Part shown: positions 17,178-26,157 of the stretch, one piece after another
How positions within the stretch are numbered: position 1 is the first letter of the stretch
How the letters are laid out: every line of letters starts with the position of its first letter
NCBI GenBank assembly: GCA_964402995.1
Contig: CAYOEA010000006.1
Span: 60,516 to 124,515, forward strand
Direction of reading: 5' to 3'
Length of the DNA stretch: 64,000 nucleotides
Source of the DNA: GCA-2686295 sp964402995
GTDB lineage: Archaea > Nanobdellota > Nanobdellia > Woesearchaeales > GCA-2686295
Position numbers and translations under genes: made by a program
The notes under the pieces: model-generated
Told to the model about the DNA's origin: nothing
Seen by the model: the letters and a program-made list of their open reading frames with translations, nothing else
The model's database searches: none

Positions 17178-17461
17178 TTCTGAGTTATCCTTGTTTTAGT
17201 ATACCTAGTAAAAAAAATTATGAAAACTAGCAATTCGTTAATTTTAATTTAAAATAATAATAACTAATGTTAGAATACAATATCATGCAACGATTACATA
17301 CACCATTTTTTCAACTGTCATAAAAATCAAGAATTATAAGACTCTTATAAAGATTTCTGAAACAAACTAAACACAATTAAAATAAAAGCACCCTAAAAGA
17401 AAACATATCTAAATAAGATAAGAAAAAACTTAATAGCCCTTGTAAATAGACATAAAAGAAA
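17178..17461. other. AT-rich intergenic region
   Basis: Apart from the likely ABC-F promoter near its left end I see no ORF, RNA gene or clear repeat in this part. The structured stretch that follows is listed separately. Confidence 0.5.
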
Positions 17462-17560
17462 AATAGCTCGCTCGGATTTGATATGCTTTGGACATAATTT
17501 AATAATTGTAGAATGTCCATAAACACCTTCTAATTAGAATGAGCGACGGTGAAAACTCAC
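17462..17560. ncRNA. Candidate structured RNA element
   Basis: This stretch is GC-richer than its surroundings and has nested pairings: TCGCTC (17468-17473) with GAGCGA (17541-17546), enclosing TGGACAT (17489-17495) with ATGTCCA (17513-17519) and the palindrome TTCTAATTAGAA (17528-17539). A small GTGA-AAAC-TCAC hairpin follows. No known RNA family is recognised and the strand is unknown. A complex operator is an alternative. Confidence 0.35.
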
Positions 17561-17572
17561 ACAAAGTGTTCT

Positions 17573-17818
17573 TTAGTAATTCATCTTAATTTTTTTCATT
17601 GCTTTAACAAAATGCATAAGATCAACCAAAAATAAAACCAAACCCATACATACAAGAACTATTAGATTGTACTTTATCCCAACAAAGAAAAGATACGGCG
17701 CAAAAATAAATGCAGGAACAAAATTATACAAGAAAGAAAATAACAGGTCATGGGCCTTTGCTGTTGACTTCACTCTGAAAAATTCCAATACACTTTTGAC
17801 TACTATATCTTGTTCCAT
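17573..17818 (-). CDS. Small membrane protein, unknown
   Basis: An 81-residue protein with an N-terminal helical segment (MEQDIVVKSVLEFFRVKSTA) and two hydrophobic helices (about residues 25-48 and 50-68), ending in a Lys-rich tail. I recognise no family. The start ATG at 17818 is followed by a normal open frame. It stands alone, with the candidate structured element immediately past its 3' end. Confidence 0.5.
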   Translation of the reverse strand: MEQDIVVKSVLEFFRVKSTAKAHDLLFSFLYNFVPAFIFAPYLFFVGIKYNLIVLVCMGLVLFLVDLMHFVKAMKKIKMNY

Positions 17819-17856
17819 GTAAAAGAATAGAACATAACTCTATATATATATTTCTC

Positions 17857-17878
17857 TAATTTATTGTAAAAAGAAATA
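17857..17878 (-). repeat. Copy 2 of the TAATTTATTGTAAAAAGAAATA motif
   Basis: A 22-bp sequence identical to the copy at 18189-18210. It lies about 40 nt downstream of the 42-codon membrane peptide gene and upstream of the 17573-17818 gene. It may mark transcript ends. Confidence 0.55.
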
Positions 17879-17918
17879 AATTACCCGACCAAATTATTTA
17901 AGAGTTAAATTTGAAAAC

Positions 17919-18047
17919 TTACTTTTTTTTAAAGGATAAAAGTCCGAAGAACGCAAAGAGCGCAAGTAATCCATAATTTTGTGTTGGAAATGCCAACAAT
18001 CCCAAGAAACCAACGTATCCTATTTTCCAGTTATTATCTTTTTTCAT
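17919..18047 (-). CDS. 42-residue small membrane protein
   Basis: ATG at 18047 to TAA at 17919. The protein reads MKKDNNWKIGYVGFLGLLAF, then PTQNYGLLALFAFFGLL and SFKKK. It has a positively charged start, a Gly/Phe/Leu hydrophobic core, a short Asn-Tyr turn and a Lys tail. It resembles small membrane proteins found in bacteria with a KIGYLGFLGFLGF-like opening. The function of that group is unknown. The clean frame with a charged-hydrophobic-charged layout supports a real gene. Confidence 0.65.
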   Translation of the reverse strand: MKKDNNWKIGYVGFLGLLAFPTQNYGLLALFAFFGLLSFKKK

Positions 18048-18188
18048 AAAACTACATAATTTATCATGTATTTTCATAAAATTATGTGCTATCTGCTAAT
18101 TAATAAATGTTTTTAAATTTAATTCAATATAACATCTATTAAATGAACTTTCTAATTTTGTGGAAAAATGCAAAATAGACTTAGTCCT

Positions 18189-18210
18189 TAATTTATTGTA
18201 AAAAGAAATA
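18189..18210 (-). repeat. Copy 3 of the TAATTTATTGTAAAAAGAAATA motif
   Basis: A 22-bp sequence identical to the copy at 17857-17878. It directly abuts the 3' end of tRNA-Gln on the transcript side, where termination or 3' processing is expected. Confidence 0.55.
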
Positions 18211-18281
18211 GTCCCACCCGGATTCGAACCGGGGTCCCGGGACCCAAAATCCCGGATGATTGGCCACTACACTATGGGACT
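18209..18281 (-). tRNA. tRNA-Gln (anticodon TTG)
   Basis: The minus strand folds as a tRNA. The 7-bp acceptor AGTCCCA/TGGGACT is followed by a D arm, and an anticodon stem CGGGA/TCCCG encloses the loop TTTTGGG, with TTG at positions 34-36. The T arm carries GGTTCGAATCC. The 3' CCA is not encoded. The sequence closely follows archaeal tRNA-Gln. A TATA-like ATTTTTATAAAC (minus strand, about 18311-18322) lies roughly 35 nt upstream. No intron is seen. Confidence 0.95.
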
Positions 18282-18336
18282 ATTGTGTATGTATTCCTAG
18301 AATCTATGTTTAGTTTATAAAAATTTCGACTAAACG

Positions 18337-18344
18337 TTTATAAA
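18337..18344 (+). promoter_or_regulatory. TATA box, leaderless promoter of methyltransferase
   Basis: TTTATAAA is centred 28 nt before the GTG start at 18369, so transcription should begin at or within a few bases of the start codon. No SD is present, consistent with a leaderless mRNA. Confidence 0.65.
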
Positions 18345-18368
18345 ACAAATTAAATTACCTACCTTACA

Positions 18369-19103
18369 GTGTCAACTAACAAAACTAAATTACATCAGTC
18401 TCTTGAAGAAAGTATTGATCCTTTAATTAATTCTAATCAGACTCTAAATGATTTAGCTCATATTGCACGTTATTTATGGGTTTTAAATGACACTTTAGAT
18501 GTAAACAACCCTGCGTATCTTGATGCAGCATCGGGCAGAGGTTATGGTTCAAGAATGCTCGCCGATAATGGAAAGGTTATTTCAGTCGATATTAATCAAA
18601 AAGCAATTGCTTATGCAATGAATCATTATAATCATGAAAACATTTCTTTTTTTGGTGGTGATATTGGATCTAGTAAATTCAAATTAGATTTTAAAACTGA
18701 TGTTGTTGTTTCATTTGAAACTCTTGAACATACATCAGACCCAGAGCAAGCTCTTGCTAACTTTTATGAAATATTAAAACCTAATGGTACAATTTACTTA
18801 TCAGTTCCTAATGGAAAGATGGAACTTAAAGACGAAGAAAGTCTTCCTTTAAACAAATTCCACATCCAATCGTTTAATAAAAATGAGATTTTAGAATTAG
18901 TTGAAAATGCAGGTTTTAAAAATAGCGAATTATATGGACAAAATCAAATTAAAAATCTTTTTTGTAAACAAGCAGTTCATTCATTACCTAAACAAGCACT
19001 TAATGATTGTACACCTAAATTCATTAAACAATTAATTACCAAACCATCAAACTTAATTCCTGATATAGCAGATATATTATTAATCAAAGCTTACAAGTTT
19101 TAA
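18369..19103 (+). CDS. Class I SAM-dependent methyltransferase
   Basis: A 244-residue methyltransferase with motif I DAASGRGYGSRML (residues about 55-67), the post-I acidic residue in VISVDINQKA, and motif IV VVVSFETLEHTSDP. The pattern fits the Methyltransf_11/23 type, whose members modify small molecules, lipids or sugars. Start is GTG, supported by the TATA spacing. It converges with the 793-residue surface protein gene, with a 4-bp overlap at 19100-19103. Confidence 0.85.
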   Translation: MSTNKTKLHQSLEESIDPLINSNQTLNDLAHIARYLWVLNDTLDVNNPAYLDAASGRGYGSRMLADNGKVISVDINQKAIAYAMNHYNHENISFFGGDIGSSKFKLDFKTDVVVSFETLEHTSDPEQALANFYEILKPNGTIYLSVPNGKMELKDEESLPLNKFHIQSFNKNEILELVENAGFKNSELYGQNQIKNLFCKQAVHSLPKQALNDCTPKFIKQLITKPSNLIPDIADILLIKAYKF

Positions 19104-21481
19104 ATATAATATTGCCCACAACTTTGCGAAAAAGAACTTCTAGAATTCAAACTATTACATGGTTCATTACTTCCAATTAAGGATGCTACATTGTTCAAGC
19201 AATGATCATGTTCATAAACATCGTTTACTTTCAAACATAATTCTACATCTTTTAGTAATTCGCCCATTTCCGCATAACAATAATCTTTAACATCTGAATT
19301 ACTTATTAATTCACAGTAACTTATTTCTTTTCCTCTTGATAATTCTCTATAACATAAATCTTTTATTTCTGATTGTTTAATTTTTTCACAATTAGTTTCT
19401 TTTTTATCAATATATGCTAATCGTAAATTACAATAATCTTTATTTATACCTGTTTGAATTTTACAATTCTCATTTGCCCAAGATAAATAATATAATTCAC
19501 TTTTATCTGCAAAACAAGAATATCTACTATACTCATCAATTATTTCTACACAATGAATTTTATCATCAGTTACGGCTGCTATTGCACTATAACAATTATC
19601 TACAAATAAACTTGGATCATTTGAATCATATTTTTCTTTTATTTCAGCACATATACTTTCATCAGCTAACTCTTCTGCAACATCAATTAAACAATTAGTC
19701 TTCCCATCAGTAGAAGAAATTTGATTACAAAGAGTTTTATCTTTTGTTTTTATTGCTAGCTTTGAATAACAATTATCTTTTCCTGCGTTCATTTGAGAAC
19801 ACAACACAGCTTCTTCTTTAACAGAAATCATTCCTGGATTCGCATTTGATAAATCAACTACACAAACATCACCATCATATTCATTCGTTAATTTTGAACA
19901 TAAAGTCGGATCTTTTAATTTTCTTGCAAAATTTTTATAACAAGTATTAATATTATATGGATCAACTAATTCTCCGCAAATATTAGAATTGTCCGTTAAA
20001 CTTAATATATAATTATAACAATCAGCAGTATAATCTTTTGAAATTATTCCTTGACATAATGAATAATCCCGAGTTAGTTTAATCTTACATTTTAATTCTG
20101 AAAACTGTTGTTCTTCATAATCGTCTTCTAAATCTCCATAACTAAAAGAACAATATTCTAAATAATCTCTATTCACATCTACTTCTTTAACTTCAAAGTA
20201 TTCTTCTTGCTTTTTTATCATAACAAGTTCATAACACCTATTAGATAATTCTTCATAAGATGCTTCTTCTAAATATTCGCACAATTTATAATTTCCTGTA
20301 CTCACAGCAACATTGTAATAACACTCTAAATTATCAGATAATGATTCTTCATTGTCTTCACAATAAGTTTCATCACCTGTTTCTTCAGCTATTCGAGTAT
20401 TTACTTTCCTTTGACATAAGTCTCTTACAACGCTATTTCTTAAATTAGAACAAATATCTAAATCTTGTTTTAATACTGCAACTTGACTTATACATTGTTC
20501 TTCTTGAACTTCTAATTGAACATTAGTTTCACCAACAGATATTTTATCACAATAAAGTTCATCTTCTGTTGATAATGCTAAATTATGATAACAATCTTTT
20601 GAGTCTAATTCTTCACAAATTTCAGCTTTACCATATTTTACTGCAACTAAAATTTTACATTCAACATCAAAAGAATCACAAGTAGTTTCATCTCCTGAAA
20701 GTAAAGCCATATCTTTCAAACAATTTTGATAATCCGAAGAATAAGTTTTACATACACTTGCATCTAAATTACCAAGCTCCACAACGCAATCTTTTTCTTT
20801 TTCATAATCCACTATATATGCGCATTGTGAAACATCAGAACTTTCTTTTGCTTTACAATAATATTTTAAATCATTATTTGTGAGATCCTCACAATTCTCG
20901 CCAAGTTTATATCTACAATAATCTACATAATCTAAATCAGCTGATTTCTCACAAATACTTAAATCTTGTTTTTGTAAACCAACAGTTAAATAACATTCTT
21001 CGCTAAAACTTGTTTTATCACATAATTTTTCATTACTAGTATATTCTGCAGCTTTCAAGTAGCATTGATCTCTTGTAAAAGTTACATTATCAACTGCTAC
21101 TTGTTCACAAATTAATTCATTAGAAGTCTTTTTTAAAATTTCTCGTTGACAAATACTTTTCATATTTTGATCATTCATCAATAAACATACATTCTTATCA
21201 GAAGTTTCTATTCCAACAACACCTAAGCATTGATTTAAATCAAAACCTTCCAAATCTTCACAAACAGTTGCATCGCCTTTCAGTCTTGCTGCAAACTTAT
21301 AACAATTAGTAGGGTCGCTTGCTTGTTCGCAATATCCAACTAGTCCAAACATATCTATTTTATCTATTATTACAAGGTCTTTTTCAAATCCCTCTTTAAA
21401 ATAAAATGATAATAACTGATAAGATACAAAGAACGTTGCAATTAATAATACTATTAATAAGATACTCACCACTCTTTTCAT
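19100..21481 (-). CDS. Membrane-anchored cysteine-pair repeat protein
   Basis: A 793-residue protein with one N-terminal membrane segment (residues about 4-28) and an entirely repetitive remainder. Units of about 25-35 residues each hold two cysteines in the pattern D..C, then Y..LA..T.D...C..I (for example DNCYSKLAIKTKDKTLC). I count more than 50 cysteines, or roughly 28 pairs, evenly spread. This suggests a long solenoid of short helices stapled by disulfides outside the cell. No known repeat family is assigned. It may be an adhesin or stalk for contact with a host cell. Confidence 0.8.
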   Translation of the reverse strand: MKRVVSILLIVLLIATFFVSYQLLSFYFKEGFEKDLVIIDKIDMFGLVGYCEQASDPTNCYKFAARLKGDATVCEDLEGFDLNQCLGVVGIETSDKNVCLLMNDQNMKSICQREILKKTSNELICEQVAVDNVTFTRDQCYLKAAEYTSNEKLCDKTSFSEECYLTVGLQKQDLSICEKSADLDYVDYCRYKLGENCEDLTNNDLKYYCKAKESSDVSQCAYIVDYEKEKDCVVELGNLDASVCKTYSSDYQNCLKDMALLSGDETTCDSFDVECKILVAVKYGKAEICEELDSKDCYHNLALSTEDELYCDKISVGETNVQLEVQEEQCISQVAVLKQDLDICSNLRNSVVRDLCQRKVNTRIAEETGDETYCEDNEESLSDNLECYYNVAVSTGNYKLCEYLEEASYEELSNRCYELVMIKKQEEYFEVKEVDVNRDYLEYCSFSYGDLEDDYEEQQFSELKCKIKLTRDYSLCQGIISKDYTADCYNYILSLTDNSNICGELVDPYNINTCYKNFARKLKDPTLCSKLTNEYDGDVCVVDLSNANPGMISVKEEAVLCSQMNAGKDNCYSKLAIKTKDKTLCNQISSTDGKTNCLIDVAEELADESICAEIKEKYDSNDPSLFVDNCYSAIAAVTDDKIHCVEIIDEYSRYSCFADKSELYYLSWANENCKIQTGINKDYCNLRLAYIDKKETNCEKIKQSEIKDLCYRELSRGKEISYCELISNSDVKDYCYAEMGELLKDVELCLKVNDVYEHDHCLNNVASLIGSNEPCNSLNSRSSFSQSCGQYYI

Positions 21482-21644
21482 ACATATAAAATGGGTTACT
21501 TTTGTTTATATAATTTGCTATTTAAATAAGTAAAAATAAGTAAAAAAGAGCCAATTTAATAACTTCAACTCAAATTAAAACCTAGAAAAACATTTTTAAT
21601 AACTAAAGATTACTATCATTACAATTAATACCAGGTGATATAAT

Positions 21645-22535
21645 ATGAGCATAAAAAATCAATTTAATATAATCAAAGATAACTGGCTTATTGTTTTAGT
21701 ACTTCTTATAGTTGTTGTAGTCACATTAGGCGGCAATATAATGGGTTTAGGAAGTAATGATATGATGATGAAAAGTCAAGGCATGTATGCAACTGATATG
21801 GCAATGTCAGAATCAGCAAGCTATAGAGGCGGATCTATGCCTGGATACAATAATGACTTCGCACCAGAAGTAGAAGAACGTAAAATCGTTAAAACAACTT
21901 CATTAAGTACAGAAGTTGAAAAAGGAGCGTTCCAAACTTCAGAAGATAAACTTAAAGCAATCGTTACAGCTTCAGACTCATACATTCTTAATACTAATAC
22001 TAACAAGAATAGTTATGGTAACAGAGAATATATGAGAGGCTATTACCAAATTAAAGTTGATACGGCTAAATATGATGCAGTTGTTTCTCAGCTTAAAGAA
22101 ATTGGAGAAATTCAATCTTTTAATGAGAATGAAAACGACATCACTGGTTCATACACAAACAGAGAAATTGAACTACAAGTTGCTAAAGATAAACTTTTAA
22201 GATACCAAAACATGTATGAAGAAGCTGAACAATTTTCAGACAAACTTGATTTAAACGATAGAATTTTTAATCAAGAAAGAGCTGTAAAATACTTGGAAGA
22301 TTCAATCAATAATATGGATCAAAAAGTTGAGTATTCAACAATTAGCTTTACTTTATCTGAAAAACAAGGTAACTACGCAAACATTGCACTTGCTCAGTTC
22401 TCTGATTTAATCAAGAGTCTTGTAAGTAGCTTTAATGGATTACTTTATGTATTCTTTGTTGTACTGCCTTGGGCTGTTGCAATTACAATTATTACTTTAA
22501 TTGTAAGAATTTTCAGAAAACGAAAGCAATACTAA
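21645..22535 (+). CDS. DUF4349 membrane protein
   Basis: A 296-residue protein. There is an N-terminal membrane helix (about 15-32), a Met-rich linker, and then the DUF4349 domain: IVKTTSLSTEVEKGAF, GGxx-like loop replaced by NSYGNREYMRGYYQIKVDTA, ITGSYTNREIELQVAKDKLL and a coiled-coil followed by VEYSTISFTL. A C-terminal membrane helix is followed by basic residues. SD AGGTGAT is at the right distance. DUF4349 proteins are envelope proteins of unknown role. Bacterial versions are often lipoproteins. Confidence 0.83.
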   Translation: MSIKNQFNIIKDNWLIVLVLLIVVVVTLGGNIMGLGSNDMMMKSQGMYATDMAMSESASYRGGSMPGYNNDFAPEVEERKIVKTTSLSTEVEKGAFQTSEDKLKAIVTASDSYILNTNTNKNSYGNREYMRGYYQIKVDTAKYDAVVSQLKEIGEIQSFNENENDITGSYTNREIELQVAKDKLLRYQNMYEEAEQFSDKLDLNDRIFNQERAVKYLEDSINNMDQKVEYSTISFTLSEKQGNYANIALAQFSDLIKSLVSSFNGLLYVFFVVLPWAVAITIITLIVRIFRKRKQY

Positions 22536-22587
22536 AATTAATTTTATTTTTTTATTTTATTTTGATTAAAACTTTTTGTTTTAAACA

Positions 22588-22615
22588 TGCCAAAAAACTA
22601 TTAGTTTTTTGAGTA
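22588..22615 (+). repeat. Bulged-A hairpin, copy 1
   Basis: A TGC/GTA outer stem is followed by CAAAAAACT (22591-22599) pairing with AGTTTTTTG (22603-22611), and a single unpaired A at 22612. It is 53 nt past the DUF4349 stop. The same architecture recurs at 48516, 49500 and 54625. Confidence 0.55.
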
Positions 22616-22747
22616 TTTTTTATTATTTTAATAAAACAAATATACTCCTCGAAAATATGTTCACACTAATTCTTAAAAACATTCATTTTTCAATTAGAAT
22701 CTTAAATTTGCAACATATTTTTATAAGATAAATTGAATTATACAATA

Positions 22748-23197
22748 ATGAAAGTTAGAAAATTTCAAATAAGTGATGCAAAAGAACTATCTTCCTTAAT
22801 TCATAAAACAATTTACACAATCAACATTAAGGATAGTCCAAGAATTGCAATAACAGAATTAGAAAAAGAATACACTAGTGAAAGCTTAATCTTAATCTCA
22901 AAAAAAAGAGATATTTATCTTGCAATAGAGAAAAATGAAATCATTGGATCAATTGCAAAAGAAAATAATTTCATATACACCTTCTTCGTAAAATATCTTA
23001 TGCAAAATAAAGGAATAGGAACAAAACTAATTGAGTTTATAGAACATAAAATTAAACTTGCCAAATACAAAGAAATAAATTTAATGAGTAGCCTATCCGC
23101 AATAGACTTTTTCAAGAAAATGAATTATATAGAAGTAAAAAAACAAATTTACAAGGGAGAATTAACAGGAATATTTATGAGGAAAATATTAAAATAA
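22748..23197 (+). CDS. GNAT family N-acetyltransferase
   Basis: A 149-residue GNAT protein. The acetyl-CoA pyrophosphate loop is in FFVKYLMQNKGIGTKLIEFI (Q/R-x-x-G-x-G/A form). SLSAIDFFKKMNYIEVKK is the usual C-terminal strand-helix pair. The open frame begins earlier at a TTG (22733), but ATG at 22748 lies 26 nt after a TATA box (TTTTATAA, 22718-22726), so a leaderless start is preferred. The acceptor substrate is unknown. Confidence 0.85.
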   Translation: MKVRKFQISDAKELSSLIHKTIYTINIKDSPRIAITELEKEYTSESLILISKKRDIYLAIEKNEIIGSIAKENNFIYTFFVKYLMQNKGIGTKLIEFIEHKIKLAKYKEINLMSSLSAIDFFKKMNYIEVKKQIYKGELTGIFMRKILK

Positions 23198-23202
23198 AAA
23201 AA

Positions 23203-24288
23203 TCAATATTCATAGTATCTAATTTGACAACCATTCCAACTTGCATCTTCACCACACATAACACTAAATACATTTCCTTCTAAATCTGTAAAGTCAACGT
23301 ATAAAATCCCATATTGAGACTCTGCAGAATCAAACTCAGGAATATCAGCCCAAAGTAAAGCCATTTCATAACCATAGTCTTCATCAAAATATTGTAGTCT
23401 GTCTTCACCAATTAAATCATAAGATGTTATGTAAACAACTTCTCCTTCAAGATATTCGTCTTCAGTTTCATCATAAGTTAAACTTTTAACTGTCAAATCA
23501 ACTGTTCCTTCTAAAGCTACAACATTATAATTATTATCACTAAAAGTTAAATCATATTCATAACCTAACGCATAATATTCATGAGAAAAATCAAAATCGT
23601 AACATTCAAGTTCTAACTCAGTAACTTCTCCCGATTCGTAAGTTTCATCATCACCAAAGAAATCAAAATCAAAGTCCATATCACCATCCATTGCACCCTC
23701 ATCAGAATCTTCATAATCTAAAGAATAATCTGTTTGTTCTCTTTGAGGAATTCTATCAGTACCACACATAAAGGAGAATAAACAAAAGTACCTGAAAGTT
23801 ACAGTATAATTTTTATTTTTATTTAAATCAAATCTGACTTTTGATTTTCCATCAACATAAACGCCGTTTGTATCAACTATTTTTCCAAATGGATCAAATG
23901 TGAAATATAATTTTGGAGTCATACCAAAATCATCTTCTTCAGATTCTTCAACCACATTATCATAATCTAAAGTCACATAATTATATGGGAATTTAAATTC
24001 TTGATTTATAGCCCACATATGTGCAAAAGTATTATTGAATGATTCATTTTTAAGATTAATTTTTTCAAATTTGTATTCTACTCCATCTTCTAACTCGGTT
24101 AAAATAGCTCCTTCGCTATCACCTAATGCTTCTTCGACCATTTCAACAAACATATCATTATCTGAAGTTGCTTGTATTGATAGATCAAATGTTCCATCAC
24201 GATATAATTTCTGCTCGATATTTATAGTTCCACAAGCAGACAATAATAATAAACTGATTAATATAGAAATTAAAATTATTTTTTTCAT
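23203..24288 (-). CDS. Acidic lipoprotein, function unknown
   Basis: A 361-residue lipoprotein: signal peptide MKKIILISILISLLLLSAC with Cys in the lipobox, then a beta-rich, strongly acidic exported domain (ALGDSEGAILTELEDGVEY; acidic run near residues 200-225). The opening IEQKLYRDGTFDLSIQATSD resembles lipoproteins with an LppM-like beta domain, but I cannot confirm this. ATG at 24288 is chosen because SD GAGGT precedes it. The longer form would start before the SD. Confidence 0.7.
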   Translation of the reverse strand: MKKIILISILISLLLLSACGTINIEQKLYRDGTFDLSIQATSDNDMFVEMVEEALGDSEGAILTELEDGVEYKFEKINLKNESFNNTFAHMWAINQEFKFPYNYVTLDYDNVVEESEEDDFGMTPKLYFTFDPFGKIVDTNGVYVDGKSKVRFDLNKNKNYTVTFRYFCLFSFMCGTDRIPQREQTDYSLDYEDSDEGAMDGDMDFDFDFFGDDETYESGEVTELELECYDFDFSHEYYALGYEYDLTFSDNNYNVVALEGTVDLTVKSLTYDETEDEYLEGEVVYITSYDLIGEDRLQYFDEDYGYEMALLWADIPEFDSAESQYGILYVDFTDLEGNVFSVMCGEDASWNGCQIRYYEY

Positions 24289-24352
24289 AGTAAAAAACCT
24301 CATAAAACTAATTTTAAGAAAAATAGTATATAAACTTTTTTAAAACAAAACT

Positions 24353-25405
24353 TTAAGAAATTATATTTTCAGAAAGTATTAAATCATACATTTCTTTTGC
24401 TGCTAATGCATGTCCTTCTTCATCAGGATGTCCACTATCATGTGGAAGAAATAACTCATGATTTTTCTCAAAAAAAGATTCTTGTAAATCTAATACATAA
24501 AATCCTTTCTCAGAACCAATATTAACCATTTGCTCATGAAGAGGTAAATAAGGATATGGTAAATCAAAATATTTTACTGGAAAAAGAACTAATAAAATAG
24601 GCACATCATATTCTTCACCTATTAATCGAAATTGTTCAAGCGCATACTCAATTTTTCCAAATCTGCAAGGATCTTTAAAAGCATTATTATAAGAATGTTT
24701 TTTATAACTAAAAATAGTTGCATCAAATATTATATTCATTAAAGAACTTTCTTTAACAAACCAACTTTTTTCAAGTGTTCTTCTTAAATTAGTTCTTCTG
24801 GCACATTTTTTAGGTAAAAAAGAATCAATTAAATCTTCTCGTTCAATTAATTTCTCAGGAATGAAAGGTATAATCCAAGGAGTATCCCAGTCATTTAACA
24901 CAAAACCTATTATTATTAAATCAGGATCATAATTTATCGCTTTATGTTTAAGTAATTCTGATTCTTGTAAAGTATTATAACCATCAACACCAAAGTTAAT
25001 TACTTCAAAAGAATCATAAACATCATCTGAATAATTTTCTCTCAAGTATTGTTCTAATTTTGTCGAATAGATATCCTCTAATAAAACTCCATATCCAAAA
25101 GTGACTGAATCTCCAAAAACAATAGCTCTAAAAGTATCATTTGGTTTTTGAACTGAATAATCATAATCTCTTAAACCTTGAGAATTAATATCATATATAT
25201 CTCGAGAGTAATTTGCTATTGGTTCATAAGATAAAATTAAATTATCAGATGCATTACCATATCGTTCTGAAGAAGATAGTAAATCAATATCGGATATTTC
25301 TTCAATAGAAGAATATTTTATTTTATAAGATAATTCTAATACCATAATAAAAATGAGTATAGTTAAAAGTAAAAGTAAATATTTTCTATAATTATATTTA
25401 ACCAT
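24353..25405 (-). CDS. Membrane-anchored SGNH/GDSL hydrolase, paralog
   Basis: A 350-residue protein with an N-terminal membrane anchor (residues about 10-25). The nucleophile Ser100 is in VFGDSVTFGYG, block III is GFVLNDWD, and the Asp-His pair is in PHDSGHPDEEGH. Layout and spacing match the gene at 10389-11378, so these are paralogs acting outside the membrane on an unknown ester, perhaps an acetylated glycan. The gene stands alone between a lipoprotein and a regulator. Confidence 0.84.
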   Translation of the reverse strand: MVKYNYRKYLLLLLTILIFIMVLELSYKIKYSSIEEISDIDLLSSSERYGNASDNLILSYEPIANYSRDIYDINSQGLRDYDYSVQKPNDTFRAIVFGDSVTFGYGVLLEDIYSTKLEQYLRENYSDDVYDSFEVINFGVDGYNTLQESELLKHKAINYDPDLIIIGFVLNDWDTPWIIPFIPEKLIEREDLIDSFLPKKCARRTNLRRTLEKSWFVKESSLMNIIFDATIFSYKKHSYNNAFKDPCRFGKIEYALEQFRLIGEEYDVPILLVLFPVKYFDLPYPYLPLHEQMVNIGSEKGFYVLDLQESFFEKNHELFLPHDSGHPDEEGHALAAKEMYDLILSENIIS

Positions 25406-25458
25406 TGTAAAACAAAAATTAAAATTAATTAGATTTTATAAAAGTAATGTTTAAAGCA

Positions 25459-26157
25459 TTACTTATTATGTTTCATATCAATTACCAAATAAACAAGTAT
25501 CGCGACTATTCCGCCAATTAAGAACCACAGTGCTGCATATTGCCACATATTTGATTGCACTATATATTGAATAGATGTTGGAACTGTTTGAGTAACTGCC
25601 CCGCTAGCATTTGAAACAACAGAAGTTGCACCAACAGCAGAGTCCATTAATTGAGGTGAAGCTTCGTTAAGTATTTCTCCACCTTTAACAGCAAAGTCAG
25701 GCGCAGCATTAGATATCATATCCATAGAAGCAACCTTACTCATTGAAGCACCAGCTCCACTAAAAAAGCTTTTTGCTATTTGCATAACAGCTGCAACACC
25801 AAGAACAACTCCAAGTGAAGGTAAAATTTTTCTTAATTTTCCTTTTAAACCTGTGACTTTCTTTGGTGCAATAATAATATATTTATTTGCTAATTTGTAA
25901 TGATTAATTTCTTTTCCTTTTTCAGAATAATGAAATTCTTCTACAATTACAAGTCCACCTTTCATTAGTTGTTGTAAATTATAATGTACTGTTGAAATTG
26001 GAACACTAAGTTTTGTTGATAAATCTGATTCGGAATAATCTCCTTCAGTTAACGCATCTAAAATTTTTCTACAAGTATCATTAGATATTACTTGAGCTAA
26101 TTCTTTTGCTTTGTCCTCGCTAAGAGAGACCATTAGGAATGTTTCTTTTGAAGCCAT
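25459..26157 (-). CDS. Membrane-anchored winged-helix transcriptional regulator
   Basis: A 232-residue protein. The N-terminal 85 residues form an ArsR-like winged helix: DTCRKILDALTEGDYSESDL, then STKLSVPISTVHYNLQQLMK and a wing. A first membrane segment is near residues 108-128, an Ala/Ser/Val-rich extracellular stretch follows, and a final helix ends the protein (WFLIGGIVAILVYLVIDM). The layout suggests a one-component sensor that responds to conditions outside the cell. Its target genes are unknown. It is transcribed divergently from the 26444 gene. Confidence 0.78.
   Translation of the reverse strand: MASKETFLMVSLSEDKAKELAQVISNDTCRKILDALTEGDYSESDLSTKLSVPISTVHYNLQQLMKGGLVIVEEFHYSEKGKEINHYKLANKYIIIAPKKVTGLKGKLRKILPSLGVVLGVAAVMQIAKSFFSGAGASMSKVASMDMISNAAPDFAVKGGEILNEASPQLMDSAVGATSVVSNASGAVTQTVPTSIQYIVQSNMWQYAALWFLIGGIVAILVYLVIDMKHNK

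Noticed and set aside
18209..18281. Intron in tRNA-Gln
   Set aside because: The anticodon loop is exactly seven bases and all arms pair without an insertion.
23203..24303. Five-residue N-terminal extension of the lipoprotein
   Set aside because: ATG 24303 lies upstream of the SD GAGGT. ATG 24288 gives a standard signal peptide with correct spacing.
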